Shown here in pieces: positions 43,245-51,799 of a DNA stretch of 64,000 nt. Each line of letters starts with the position of its first letter. Position 1 is the first letter of the stretch. Under the pieces are notes generated by a model, which searched no databases, was not told where the DNA came from, and saw nothing but the letters and a program-made list of their open reading frames with translations. Position numbers and translations under genes: made by a program. Location of the stretch: positions 85,935 to 149,934 of the forward strand of contig JADKIL010000009.1 of the NCBI GenBank assembly GCA_016721315.1, in the 5' to 3' direction. The DNA is from Candidatus Villigracilis vicinus (lineage in GTDB: Bacteria; Chloroflexota; Anaerolineae; Anaerolineales; Villigracilaceae).

Positions 43245-44195
43245 ATGAAAAACAAAAAGACTTTATTTATAACCTGCGTTGCCCTGTTCGCAGTTTTACT
43301 GAGCGCCTGTGCCGGAGCCGTAAGCGAAACCACTGCACAGACAGGAGCGGTGCAGACTGCGCCGAATGCAGTGGAAGTTTCTGCGGCAGGGAGCAATGCC
43401 AATCAGATCGTCTCTGATGGACCTGCCCAGAATGGACGCGGCGAACGCGATCTGACCGCTGCTGCTGAGGCGCTGGGCGTCACTGTGGAGGAACTTCAGG
43501 CTGCTTTACAAGCTGCGATCCCTGCCGATTGTACCGGCGGCTCAACGGATCAGAATGCTCAGCCGGGCGAAAATACAAAGTGCCGTCCTGACATGACCGT
43601 TGTGGCAGAAACTCTGGGCGTAACCGCAGAAGAACTGCAATCTGCATTGGGCATGGGCGGACGCGGTGAACGCGACCTGACCGCCGCTGCGGAAGCCCTC
43701 GGCGTGACCGTGGAAGAACTGCAACAGGCATTCACCGATGCGAAACCTGCCGAGTGTGCCGCAGCCGATGGGACACAACCTGCTCAAGGCACAGATTGTC
43801 GTCCTGATATCGAAGCTGTAGCCACTGCGTTGGGCGTGACGGTGGAAGAACTTCAATCTGCCCTGGGAGATCGTGGCGGGAATAGATTGGCTGCTGCCGC
43901 TGAAACCCTCGGTGTGACCGAAGAGGAATTGCAGCAGGCATTGCAGGATGCGAAACCCGCTGAATGTGCGACCGCTGAAGAAGGACAGCCTAAGGATCCG
44001 AACTGCCGAGCCGACCTTGAAACTGCAGCTACAACTCTGGGCGTCACTACAGAAGAACTTCAACAGGCGCTGGGCAAGCCGGAAGGTGGACCTGGCGGAC
44101 CAAATGGACAGAACAGTGGAGCCGGTGGACAAAATGGTGGACCGGGCGGGCAGAACGGCGGTCAGCCTCCTGCTGGTGCACCTTCCCAACCGTAG
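43245..44195 (+). CDS. Lipoprotein with six helical LGVTxEELQxAL repeats
   Basis: A 316-aa exported lipoprotein (LLSACAGA lipobox) with a strong AAAAAGGAG site before the ATG. After a tether of about 60 aa come six repeats of about 20 aa (consensus DLxAAAexLGVTxEELQxAL). They are arranged as three pairs separated by Cys-containing loops (ADCTGG...TKC, AECAAA...TDC, AECATA...PNC). Each loop holds two Cys that could form disulfides. The C-terminus is a Gly/Asn/Pro/Gln tail. The repeat looks like a helix-turn-helix surface module rather than a DNA binder. Function unknown. Confidence 0.75.
   Translation: MKNKKTLFITCVALFAVLLSACAGAVSETTAQTGAVQTAPNAVEVSAAGSNANQIVSDGPAQNGRGERDLTAAAEALGVTVEELQAALQAAIPADCTGGSTDQNAQPGENTKCRPDMTVVAETLGVTAEELQSALGMGGRGERDLTAAAEALGVTVEELQQAFTDAKPAECAAADGTQPAQGTDCRPDIEAVATALGVTVEELQSALGDRGGNRLAAAAETLGVTEEELQQALQDAKPAECATAEEGQPKDPNCRADLETAATTLGVTTEELQQALGKPEGGPGGPNGQNSGAGGQNGGPGGQNGGQPPAGAPSQP
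43448..44074 (+). repeat. Six-fold protein-level repeat array
   Basis: Six degenerate units of about 60 bp, each encoding an LGVT-EELQ helix pair. Pairs are spaced by about 80-100 bp encoding the Cys loops. Arose by duplication of a two-unit block. Confidence 0.7.
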
Positions 44196-44216
44196 CGTGA
44201 TCTGAATTAAAGAGGA

Positions 44217-44247
44217 GCCCCATGACAACCGTCATGGGGCTTTGTGT
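44217..44247 (+). terminator. Terminator after helical lipoprotein
   Basis: GCCCCATGAC-AACC-GTCATGGGGC followed by TTTGTGTTTT. Confidence 0.85.
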
Positions 44248-44280
44248 TTTATGCATGCTTTATGCAGGCGAGTGATGATT

Positions 44281-44317
44281 TTACACACTCATTACATGTC
44301 GTTCACATCCATACAAT
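44281..44317 (+). promoter_or_regulatory. Direct-repeat promoter of haem peroxidase gene
   Basis: TTACAC (44281), TTACAT (44292) and TCACAT (44303) recur every 11 bp. TACAAT (44312-44317) again starts 31 bp after the first repeat. The flanking GATGATTTTACACACTC is shared with the DUF1566 promoter. Confidence 0.67.
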
Positions 44318-44360
44318 ACGAATAGGAATTCCAAAATCATAAACACAAAGGAGTGTGACG

Positions 44361-46295
44361 ATGAAAAAAGTAACTAGAGCTTTATTGATAGTCATAAGCG
44401 TGATCGCAACAGGTTGTCAATCGGTTCTGCCGGAACGGGTGGATACTTCAACGCAAAGCCCGGATTATGAAATCTCTGCAAGCGGGCAGGATACGACAAG
44501 CCTGGAGATTATGCCGCTGGATGGCAAAGGCAATAATATTGCCAACCCTGATTGGGGAAGTGTAAACCAGAATTTGCTGCGCCTTTCTCCTGCAGATTAT
44601 GGTGACGGGATTAGCAGCCCTGCCGGGGCGAACCGCCCCAGTCCGCGCGTGGTGAGTAATGCTTTCTCGGTCAGCCCGGAAGAAGGGATCGTCAATGACC
44701 GTGATTTCACTGCATTCGTTTATGCCTGGGGGCAGTTCCTCGACCATGATATTGACCTTACCGGTTCCGCCGATCCGAAAGAAATGCAGCCGGTGTTGGT
44801 CCCTTCGGGTGACCAGTGGTTTGACCCCAACGGAACCGGTTCGATGGAGATCTCATTTTCACGCTCACAGTATGATCCCGCCACTGGGACAGATACTCCG
44901 CGTGAGCAGATCAATGCGATCACAGCGTTCGTGGATGGGTCTCAAGTCTATGGCGTGGATGCCGAGCGTGCTGCTGCCTTGCGCGAGTTTGTGGGCGGGC
45001 GCATGAAGATGAGCGAAGGCGACCTGATGCCGATCAATACGGAGGGGTTTGCAAATGCCAACGATGCCCACCGTGTAGACGATTCTCAATTATTCCTGGC
45101 GGGTGATGTGCGTGCAAATGAAAACCCCGAGTTGATGTCTTTGCATATCCTCTTTCTACGCGAGCATAACCGTATTGCGGCAGAAGCAGCGCAACAGCAC
45201 CCGGATTGGACCGATGAAGAACTCTACCAGTATGCCCGCCGCATTGTGATTGCCGAGCTTCAAAAGATCACTTACGAAGAATTCCTGCCCGCCATTCTGG
45301 GTGAGAATGCCATGCCCGATTATCGCGGCTATCAGGCGGATGTGAACCCCGGCATTGCCACCGAGTTCTCCACGGCAGCATTCCGTGTGGGGCATAGCAT
45401 GTTGGGGGATGATATTGAGTTTTTGGATAACGAAGGTGAAGAAAACTTTGATGCAATGCTGTTACGCGATGCCTTCTTCAACCCGACCATGCTTGATGAA
45501 ACGGATATTGACCCGCTCTTGAAATATCTCGCCTCAGATAACGCCCAGGAGATCGATACCATTGTTGTAGATGATGTTCGTAACTTCCTGTTCGGGGAGC
45601 CGGGACAGGGTGGTTTTGATCTGGCATCGTTGAACATTCAACGCGGTAGAGACCATGGCATTGCAGACTACAATACCGTACGTGAAGCCTATGGGCTGGA
45701 GCGAGTGACCAGTTTTGAGCAGATCACTTCGGACAAGAAACTGCAGGCTTCCCTTGCTGCCACCTATGGCAGCGTGGATAACATTGACCTGTGGATCGGC
45801 GGTCTGGCTGAAGACCATGTACCCGGATCCAGCATGGGCGAGACCTTTACCGCCATCATTGTGGACCAATTCGTCCGCTTGCGCGATGGGGACCGCTTCT
45901 GGTATCAATCTGCTTTGCCGAATCGCCTGGTCAAGGAGATCGAAAGCACCAGTCTGGCAGATGTGATCCGTCGCAATACCGGGTTGACCAAATTACAAGC
46001 GGATGTTTTCTTCTTCAATACATCCACAGTGATGATCGATTCGGCGATCCAGCCAACGGCGGTACCTCAAGAGCAGAACGCTCAGGGTAATGGTAATGGA
46101 AATGGAAACGGCAATCGTGGTGATGGAAATGGACGCCATGAACCACCGCAAGCCGCTTTGGATGCCTGCGCCGCCCTGCAAGCGAATGACGCCTGCTCGT
46201 TTAGTGGAAGAAATAACAATACCGTCAACGGGACGTGTGAAACCCCGCGGAATTCAAGTCAGTTGGTGTGTGAACCTGCTGGCGGACGACCATAG
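44361..46295 (+). CDS. Exported animal-type haem peroxidase (peroxidasin-like)
   Basis: A 644-aa secreted peroxidase. It has a short signal with a Cys in IATGCQS (possible lipobox), then the peroxidase-cyclooxygenase catalytic domain (about 50-550). Distal-side motif: WGQFLDHDIDLT (distal His in LDHD). Then LFLREHNRIAAEAAQQHPDW, the proximal His in AAFRVGHSMLGDD, and NIQRGRDHGIADYNTVREAYG. A Gln/Asn/Gly-rich linker with NGNGNGNGN leads to the Cys module (LDACAALQANDACSF then GTCETPRN), shared with the DUF1566 protein. ATG 44361 has AAAGGAG 7 bp upstream. It likely uses H2O2 to oxidise halide or phenolics at the surface; the substrate is unknown. Confidence 0.9.
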   Translation: MKKVTRALLIVISVIATGCQSVLPERVDTSTQSPDYEISASGQDTTSLEIMPLDGKGNNIANPDWGSVNQNLLRLSPADYGDGISSPAGANRPSPRVVSNAFSVSPEEGIVNDRDFTAFVYAWGQFLDHDIDLTGSADPKEMQPVLVPSGDQWFDPNGTGSMEISFSRSQYDPATGTDTPREQINAITAFVDGSQVYGVDAERAAALREFVGGRMKMSEGDLMPINTEGFANANDAHRVDDSQLFLAGDVRANENPELMSLHILFLREHNRIAAEAAQQHPDWTDEELYQYARRIVIAELQKITYEEFLPAILGENAMPDYRGYQADVNPGIATEFSTAAFRVGHSMLGDDIEFLDNEGEENFDAMLLRDAFFNPTMLDETDIDPLLKYLASDNAQEIDTIVVDDVRNFLFGEPGQGGFDLASLNIQRGRDHGIADYNTVREAYGLERVTSFEQITSDKKLQASLAATYGSVDNIDLWIGGLAEDHVPGSSMGETFTAIIVDQFVRLRDGDRFWYQSALPNRLVKEIESTSLADVIRRNTGLTKLQADVFFFNTSTVMIDSAIQPTAVPQEQNAQGNGNGNGNGNRGDGNGRHEPPQAALDACAALQANDACSFSGRNNNTVNGTCETPRNSSQLVCEPAGGRP

Positions 46296-46306
46296 CTAAG
46301 TTCAAG

Positions 46307-46339
46307 GGCTCTATCGAGGGATTATCCCTCGATAGAGCC
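46307..46339 (+). terminator. Terminator after peroxidase
   Basis: GGCTCTATCGAGGG-ATTAT-CCCTCGATAGAGCC, a 14-bp perfect stem followed by AAATATATTTC. Confidence 0.82.
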
Positions 46340-46372
46340 AAATATATTTCGTCTCAAAAAGGAAATGGATTC

Positions 46373-47119
46373 ATGAATAGCAAATTGCTTTTATCTTTGT
46401 CTTTAATTGTCCTTTCGGCATTGACAGCCTGCCAGCCGCCTGCTCCGATTACAGAGTCTGCACCTGTTTCGACTGCACCTCAGGAACAACCTCAGGTGCA
46501 GCCCACAGATATTGCAGCTTCAACAGCCGAAGTACAGGTCAAAGCCGAGGTATGGGCTGATAACTGGTTCGCTTTTTATCTGGCAGACCAGCTTGTTAAA
46601 GAAGATTCAGTTCCGATCACGACCGAGCGCTCGTTCAACTCTGAAACATTCACATTCACTGCGTCCTATCCCATGACCTTGAACTTTATCGCCAAAGATT
46701 TCAAGCAAGATGATACCGGTTTGGAATATATCGGTTCGAACCGCCAGCAAATGGGGGATGGCGGGCTGATCGCGCAATTTACCAATGCGCAAACCGGCGA
46801 ATTAATCGCCGTCACCAACGTAGACTGGGTCTGTACGGTCATCCATGAAGCGCCGTTGGATAAATCCTGCGAGCGTGAACGTAACCCGGTGGCAGGCAGC
46901 ATGCCCTGCGGCTTCACATCACTGGAAGAGCCTGCCGGTTGGATGACAGCCGCTTTCGATTCATCTTCATGGGATCATGCTTCGATCTATTCGGCAGCAG
47001 AGGTGAGCCCAAAAGATGGGTATGAGCAAATTTCATGGGATTCATCCGCGCAGTTCATTTGGGGACCCGATCTCGAAACGGATAACACCATCCTTTGTAA
47101 ATTGACGGTGACCCAATGA
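46373..47119 (+). CDS. Lipoprotein of unknown function
   Basis: A 248-aa lipoprotein (LTACQPP) with a Pro/Thr/Gln tether and a beta-rich domain (VWADNWFAFYLADQLVKED, FNFIAKDF-like strands, EEPAGWMTAAFDSSSWDH) resembling galactose-binding jelly-roll folds. Several Cys residues (VCTVIHEAPLDKSCERE, MPCG) suggest disulfides. Its stop overlaps the start of the PEBP gene (ATGA), so the pair is translationally coupled and likely functions together. I do not recognise the family. Confidence 0.7.
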   Translation: MNSKLLLSLSLIVLSALTACQPPAPITESAPVSTAPQEQPQVQPTDIAASTAEVQVKAEVWADNWFAFYLADQLVKEDSVPITTERSFNSETFTFTASYPMTLNFIAKDFKQDDTGLEYIGSNRQQMGDGGLIAQFTNAQTGELIAVTNVDWVCTVIHEAPLDKSCERERNPVAGSMPCGFTSLEEPAGWMTAAFDSSSWDHASIYSAAEVSPKDGYEQISWDSSAQFIWGPDLETDNTILCKLTVTQ

Positions 47120-47706
47120 AACAGAAAATTCTTGCGTTGTTACTAATACCTGTTTTGATTTTGGGTTGTGGCTTTGCGCCTGGCAATCCACCTCCAACCC
47201 CGGCAAACGCAGTGGTTGCGAATACTGAAATCGTTCCAGTATCTTCCGATGGCATCTTCACACTTGCCAGCCCGGAGGTAACAGAAGGCGGTGCGCTTCC
47301 CAAAGAATTCACCTGCGATGGCGCGAGTGCCACCCTGCCGCTTTTATGGAGTGATGTTCCCGAAGGCACAAAGAGTTTTGCAGTTGTCATGCATCACATT
47401 CCGGGTCCCGATGACTCGCATTGGTATTGGGTCTTATATAACATTCCAGCCAATGTGACCAAGCTCGAAAAGAATACAAGCGGTATCGGCACGCTTGGTA
47501 ACAACAGTGTGAACGGTGAAACCAAATATGCTCCACCTTGTTCCAAAGGACCCGGCGAAAAATTGTATACCTATACTATCTATGCTCTTTCTGCCGAACC
47601 GACTTTGTCCGTGCCTGCTTCTGAGGTTAGCCGGGATGTTTTGCTGGATGCCATCAAAGATATCACGCTTGCCAATGCCACATTGAACGTAACCTACACG
47701 AGATAA
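47116..47706 (+). CDS. PEBP-family (YbhB/YbcL-like) lipoprotein
   Basis: A 196-aa exported protein (LILGCGFAPG lipobox) followed by a phosphatidylethanolamine-binding/Raf-kinase-inhibitor-like fold: LPKEFTCDGASATLPLLWS, FAVVMHHIPGPDDSHWYWVLYNIP with the ligand-pocket His and Asp, and the Gly-rich GIGTLGNNSVNGETKY then APPCSKGPGEKLYTYTIYAL. Bacterial members have no agreed role. It is translationally coupled to the preceding lipoprotein, and the YHYH gene follows 3 bp after its stop. Confidence 0.88.
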   Translation: MKQKILALLLIPVLILGCGFAPGNPPPTPANAVVANTEIVPVSSDGIFTLASPEVTEGGALPKEFTCDGASATLPLLWSDVPEGTKSFAVVMHHIPGPDDSHWYWVLYNIPANVTKLEKNTSGIGTLGNNSVNGETKYAPPCSKGPGEKLYTYTIYALSAEPTLSVPASEVSRDVLLDAIKDITLANATLNVTYTR

Positions 47707-47709
47707 ACC

Positions 47710-48690
47710 ATGTCCATTACACGACGCGACTTTCTACGCCTCTCTGCCTACGGATTCGGATCTGCATTCCTTGCTGCCTGCGGATACCGTCCCGGCGACA
47801 CTCCTGCGCCTCTCGATCCAACGGCGATGCCTGCTCTTTCACCCACGGTGGTCACCCAAGCCTTGAGCGAACTCGGCTTCGAAGCCTTTGCCCACCGTGT
47901 CGCTGTTCATCAGGATGGTCAATATCTTTATGTTGAATCCAATGGCATTCCCGACCACAATATGATGGTAGGTATCACCAGTTGGCAGCAGCAGGTGCCT
48001 TTGCCGCAACCCTATACCGGCAGCAATGCCTGGAAGATCCCTCTCCATCCAGTCATTGCCGAGAATCCGGTTTCCGCGAAGACTAGTCTGTATCGCGGAG
48101 CCATTGCGATTGCGGTGAACGGCGTACCCATCTTTAATGCGCTCAACAACCGCGGCGATGACGCCTATCTTTACGGCGAATTAGATCAATGGGGCGGTCA
48201 CTCCGGGCGCGCAGACGATTATCACTATCACATTGCCCCATTGCATTTGTCTGAGATCCTTGGAGTGGATAAACCCATTGCCTACGCCCTCGATGGTTTC
48301 CCCATTTACGGTCTTACCGAGGTGGATGGTTCCGCTGTTATCGGCTTGGACGAATTCAACGGTCACTATAGCGCGGATGGCACCTATCACTATCACGGCA
48401 CAACCACCTATCCTTACATCAACGGTGGGATGCGAGGTGTGGTCACGGTTCAGGGCGATCAGATCGAGCCGCAGCCACACACTACCCCGATCCGCGAAGC
48501 ATTGCAGCCTTTACGCGGGGCGACCATTACGAATTTCACCGAACTGGATTCCACGCATTACTCATTGGAATATCAACTCAACGGGCAGAAATATTATGTC
48601 AACTACGGTGTGGATGGGCATGACTATACGTTCGAGTTTGTGGATGCGCAGGGTATAAAAACAGTGGAGACCTATCATTCTCATGAATAA
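47710..48690 (+). CDS. YHYH-domain lipoprotein (Tat-like signal)
   Basis: A 326-aa exported protein. Its signal, ITRRDFLRLSAYGFGSAFLAAC, combines a Tat-like RR-x-FLR start with a lipobox Cys. The YHYH domain contains SGRADDYHYHIAPLHL and SADGTYHYHGTTTYPY, two His-rich motifs suggesting metal binding, with GFPIYGLTEVDGS between. YHYH proteins are widespread in aquatic bacteria with unknown function. It ends the three-gene unit with the preceding lipoprotein and PEBP. Confidence 0.87.
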   Translation: MSITRRDFLRLSAYGFGSAFLAACGYRPGDTPAPLDPTAMPALSPTVVTQALSELGFEAFAHRVAVHQDGQYLYVESNGIPDHNMMVGITSWQQQVPLPQPYTGSNAWKIPLHPVIAENPVSAKTSLYRGAIAIAVNGVPIFNALNNRGDDAYLYGELDQWGGHSGRADDYHYHIAPLHLSEILGVDKPIAYALDGFPIYGLTEVDGSAVIGLDEFNGHYSADGTYHYHGTTTYPYINGGMRGVVTVQGDQIEPQPHTTPIREALQPLRGATITNFTELDSTHYSLEYQLNGQKYYVNYGVDGHDYTFEFVDAQGIKTVETYHSHE

Positions 48691-48730
48691 AAAATCACCG
48701 CCAGAGATTTTCCCTGGCGGTGATTTTTTT
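48690..48730. terminator. Bidirectional terminator, YHYH and EamA genes
   Basis: AAAAATCACCGCCAG pairs with CTGGCGGTGATTTTT (loop AGATTTTCC). It lies between convergent genes with A/T runs at both ends. Confidence 0.88.
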
Positions 48731-49652
48731 AATTCCGATCAGCCGTTCGAAGCAGAATGACCCCAAGTAATAGCAGCAAGCTGCCGCCAAACTGCACACC
48801 TGTCATTAATTCACTGAGGAACATATAAGACCAAACCGCCGTAAAGACCGGTTCCAATGTGGCGACCAGATTGGAGATTGTCGGTGAGAGATAACGGATG
48901 CTCAAGGTATACAGACCAAATCCGCCAAGGGTGGGGGCAACGCCAAGGAAGAATAACAAGCCCCAACCGGGTAGAGAATTGCCCAGCCACATCAAGTTCG
49001 AGAGTGCGGGCTGCCTGGTAATGAACAAGTCACTGCCGAGGTTGAAGAAGAATAAAAAGAATGTGGCGGATGCGAAACTATAAAGCAATGCCGTCCATGA
49101 GTCGATGTCCCGGTCTCCGGCGGCTTTGCCTTGCAGGTTGTAGACAGCGAACATCATACCGGTCAGCAAGCCGAAGATAATCCCGAGCGGATTTAACTTC
49201 CATGCGGCGGGGTCGGCGGCGCCAGCCACCAAAATGGTGCCGATAAAACTCAACGCGATGGAAACGATCTTAACCAGATTGAAACGTTCTTTGAAGATGA
49301 GATAACTCAGCACCGCCGTCATTGCGGGCGAAGAAAAAGCTAACACCGTGGCAACTGCCGCCCCGTTGTATTGAACCGAAAAAGTCCACATCGAGTTGAA
49401 GACTGCCAGTGAAAATCCATACAAGACCATAAAGCCCCAATGCTGGCGATCCAGTGCGAACAATTTGCGGCTGAAGACCAGCAACCCCACTACCATGCCG
49501 AAGGCTACGAACAAGTCCCGCCAGAAGGCAAGCACCAGCGAGGGCAACGAATAGGTTTTGCTCAAATAACTAATCAGCGGACCGGTCGTAGACCAGATGA
49601 TGGTGGCAGTGAGTGCAATGATAAAGCCGCGAGAAGAAGTGGATTTCTGCAT
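48729..49652 (-). CDS. EamA/DMT-family transporter
   Basis: A 307-aa permease with ten helices in two EamA repeats. The first opens with ALTATIIWSTTGPLISYLSK and the second follows PLGIIFGLLTGMMFAVYNLQ. These exporters move metabolites or drugs; the substrate is unknown. ATG 49652 is used; a 20-residue-longer alternative start would overlap the hairpin near 49680. Terminates at the shared bidirectional hairpin. Confidence 0.86.
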   Translation of the reverse strand: MQKSTSSRGFIIALTATIIWSTTGPLISYLSKTYSLPSLVLAFWRDLFVAFGMVVGLLVFSRKLFALDRQHWGFMVLYGFSLAVFNSMWTFSVQYNGAAVATVLAFSSPAMTAVLSYLIFKERFNLVKIVSIALSFIGTILVAGAADPAAWKLNPLGIIFGLLTGMMFAVYNLQGKAAGDRDIDSWTALLYSFASATFFLFFFNLGSDLFITRQPALSNLMWLGNSLPGWGLLFFLGVAPTLGGFGLYTLSIRYLSPTISNLVATLEPVFTAVWSYMFLSELMTGVQFGGSLLLLLGVILLRTADRN

Positions 49653-49667
49653 GAGTCTCGTTAAATA

Positions 49668-49697
49668 AGTGACAGTCACCTTGAGGTGACTGTCACT
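49668..49697. terminator. Hairpin between tRNA-Glu-like gene and EamA
   Basis: AGTGACAGTCACC-TTGA-GGTGACTGTCACT, a perfect 13-bp stem lying just beyond the 3' end of the tRNA-Glu-like sequence. Probably terminates the tRNA transcript. Confidence 0.75.
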
Positions 49698-49703
49698 GTA
49701 ATG

Positions 49704-49772
49704 TGCCCCCACGGGAATTCAGATCCCGGTTTGGGCGCTTGAGAGGCTCGTCCTGGGCACTAGACGATGGGG
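49704..49772 (-). tRNA. tRNA-Glu(CTC)-like gene, divergent
   Basis: On the minus strand the acceptor stem is perfect (GCCCCCA with TGGGGGC), the D-arm is Glu-like (TCGTCTAGTGCCCAGGAC) and the anticodon loop CTCTCAA gives anticodon CTC. However, the molecule is only 69 nt. The anticodon stem is poorly paired and the T-loop reads TCTGAAT instead of TTCGAAT, although its stem CGGGA/TCCCG is intact. No CCA is encoded. It may be a diverged functional tRNA or a pseudo-tRNA; a hairpin terminator follows it. Confidence 0.6.
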
Positions 49773-49793
49773 GCTAGAGCGGGCGAGATTGTA

Positions 49794-51786
49794 TCACCCG
49801 CGTTTTGAATCGTCAACGAAAACATGAATTTCCTTCGGTCCATGCACGCCGATGGTCAGTGTCATTTCGATATCAGCCGTGCGTGAGGGTCCGGTGATGA
49901 AAACGGCGTTCTTTCCCTTGGCCATTTCAATGGCATCAGGCAAGGAGGATAGGATGTTTTTGGATTCCAAGACTGCGATATGGATCTCTGGAAGTAATGA
50001 GCCAAATAACTCATCATCCGCCTCCAAAACGGACCCGGTATCTGCCAGCCCCACCCAAGCCTTCGTCACACCGATGGTGAGAGTCGGGTCGGGTTCGTGG
50101 GTGAAGTCAATGCCTGCCTGGCGCAAGAGAGATTCATTGAGCACGTTTGGTTGCAGATAGATTTTTGTAACGCTCTTCGACAGTAGATATTCGATAATCG
50201 ATTGGGTTGGATTGCTTGTTTGATATACATTGCCTGAGAGGGCGGTGAGTTCGGTGGTGAAACGGTCAAGCAGGGAATCGGGAATTGGCATATTGGGAAT
50301 CGGTTCGGGTACATTCTCGTTTTGGGTGTCAATTTGCGTAGAGGTTTTTCCGATTCCCAACTCCCGATTCCCTTTCCACCGACTCCGAAACGTCTTTCCA
50401 GCAAATCTCGGCAGGTCTTTACTGTAACCCCAACCGGTAAAGGCGGGTAGGCGCATCCACTGCGAGCGGGGGGAGAGGAGATGTGTTCCCAGTGAAGCGA
50501 ATTTTTGAGAGAGGGCAAACAGTTTTGGCTGAGTCGCGAGGCGGGCGTATATCTTCAAGAAAAATCTAGTAGACCCGGTCAAGCCTGCTCCATCTTTCTT
50601 CTTTCCTCTTTCTTCATCCACTGCCCCTGCTCTTACTCTCGTCAACAGCTTCGGTAAATCAATATCCACCGGGCAGGCTTCTTTGCATGCGCCGCACAGC
50701 GACGAGGCTTGTGCGAGTTGAAAATAATTTTCGCCGAACAACCCTGGCGATATGACCGAGCCGATCGGACCGGGATACGGCGCAATGGCGAGGTCACGTC
50801 CGATGTAGGCATGCCCGCTTAATTCGCGGAAGACCGGGCAGGCGTTGAGGCACGCGCCGCAGCGAATGCAGTACAGCGATTCTTTTAGCGGCGAGTTGCG
50901 TACGCGCGTTCGCCCATTGTCGAGCAGGATGATGTGACGGGTTTGTCCCGGCATGGGTTTGTGGATGAGTTGAGTATAGACCGTGAGCTTTTGCCCGGTG
51001 GCGGAACGCGGCAGGAGCGAGAGCAGGAGCGAGAGATCGTCAAGGTTGGGCGCGAGGCGTTCCATACCCATTAATGCGATATGCGTTTTGGGAATGGTAG
51101 TGACCATACGTCCGTTGCCTTCGTTGGTGACGAGGCAAATGCCGCCGGTCTCTGCGACTCCAAAGTTGACTCCGCTGATGCCGATATTGGCAGTAAGGAA
51201 GACTTCACGTAATACGTTTCGCGCAGTAGCCGTAAGTGTTGGAATATCTTCGGTGTAGGGGATGCCAAGCTTTTCATGGAAGAGCTGTGCAACCTGTTCC
51301 TTCTTAAGATGCGCTGCCGGAGTGATGATGTGACTCGGCTTCTCTTTGCGCAACTGAACAATGTATTCGCCCAGGTCGGTTTCAACCACGTTGATGCCGT
51401 GCTTTTCAAGCGTGTGATTGAGTTCGATCTCTTCGCTGACCATACTTTTGGATTTGGCGATGAGGGTTTTGGGTAATTGGTGATTGGTATTGTTTCGAAA
51501 TTTTTAAGACGATCTCGATGGCTTCTTTTGCATCCCTGGCGCGGTGAACAATGATGCCATTGGCTTGGGCGTTGGCAACGAATTGATCCAAGTACTCATC
51601 AAGATGATCGATCACATCTGCACGGATGCGATGAGCGCGTTGACGTCTCTCGCGCCAATCGGGAATGGATTCAAAGGCGAGTGCCTTCACACGCAGGCGG
51701 CGCTCGCTATTGTTATCTAATGCGGTTTGGAGAGTTTCGTTTTGAATGGATTTTCGGATGCGTTGGCGAAAGGAGAATGTGCTCAT
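49794..51786 (-). pseudogene. lutB: LutB-LutC fusion, frameshifted
   Basis: LutB is the ferredoxin-like subunit of lactate oxidation. The N-terminal part (51786 down to about 51488) reads FSFRQRIRKSIQ and RAHRIRADVIDHLDEYLDQF. The reading frame then jumps to KTLIAKSKSMVSEEIELN. After the jump come two 4Fe-4S clusters (CIRCGACLNACPVFR, CGACKEACPVDIDLP), then a linker and a LutC/LUD domain ending GVHGPKEIHVFVDDSK. An imperfect 7-bp tandem duplication (TAATTGG-TGATTGG, 51474-51487) accounts for the shift: removing one unit restores ISKQYQLPKTLIAKSKSM. The lone downstream start is ATG 51443. The gene sits after truncated lutA. Confidence 0.85.
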
Positions 51787-51799
51787 CTTTGTTAACTCT

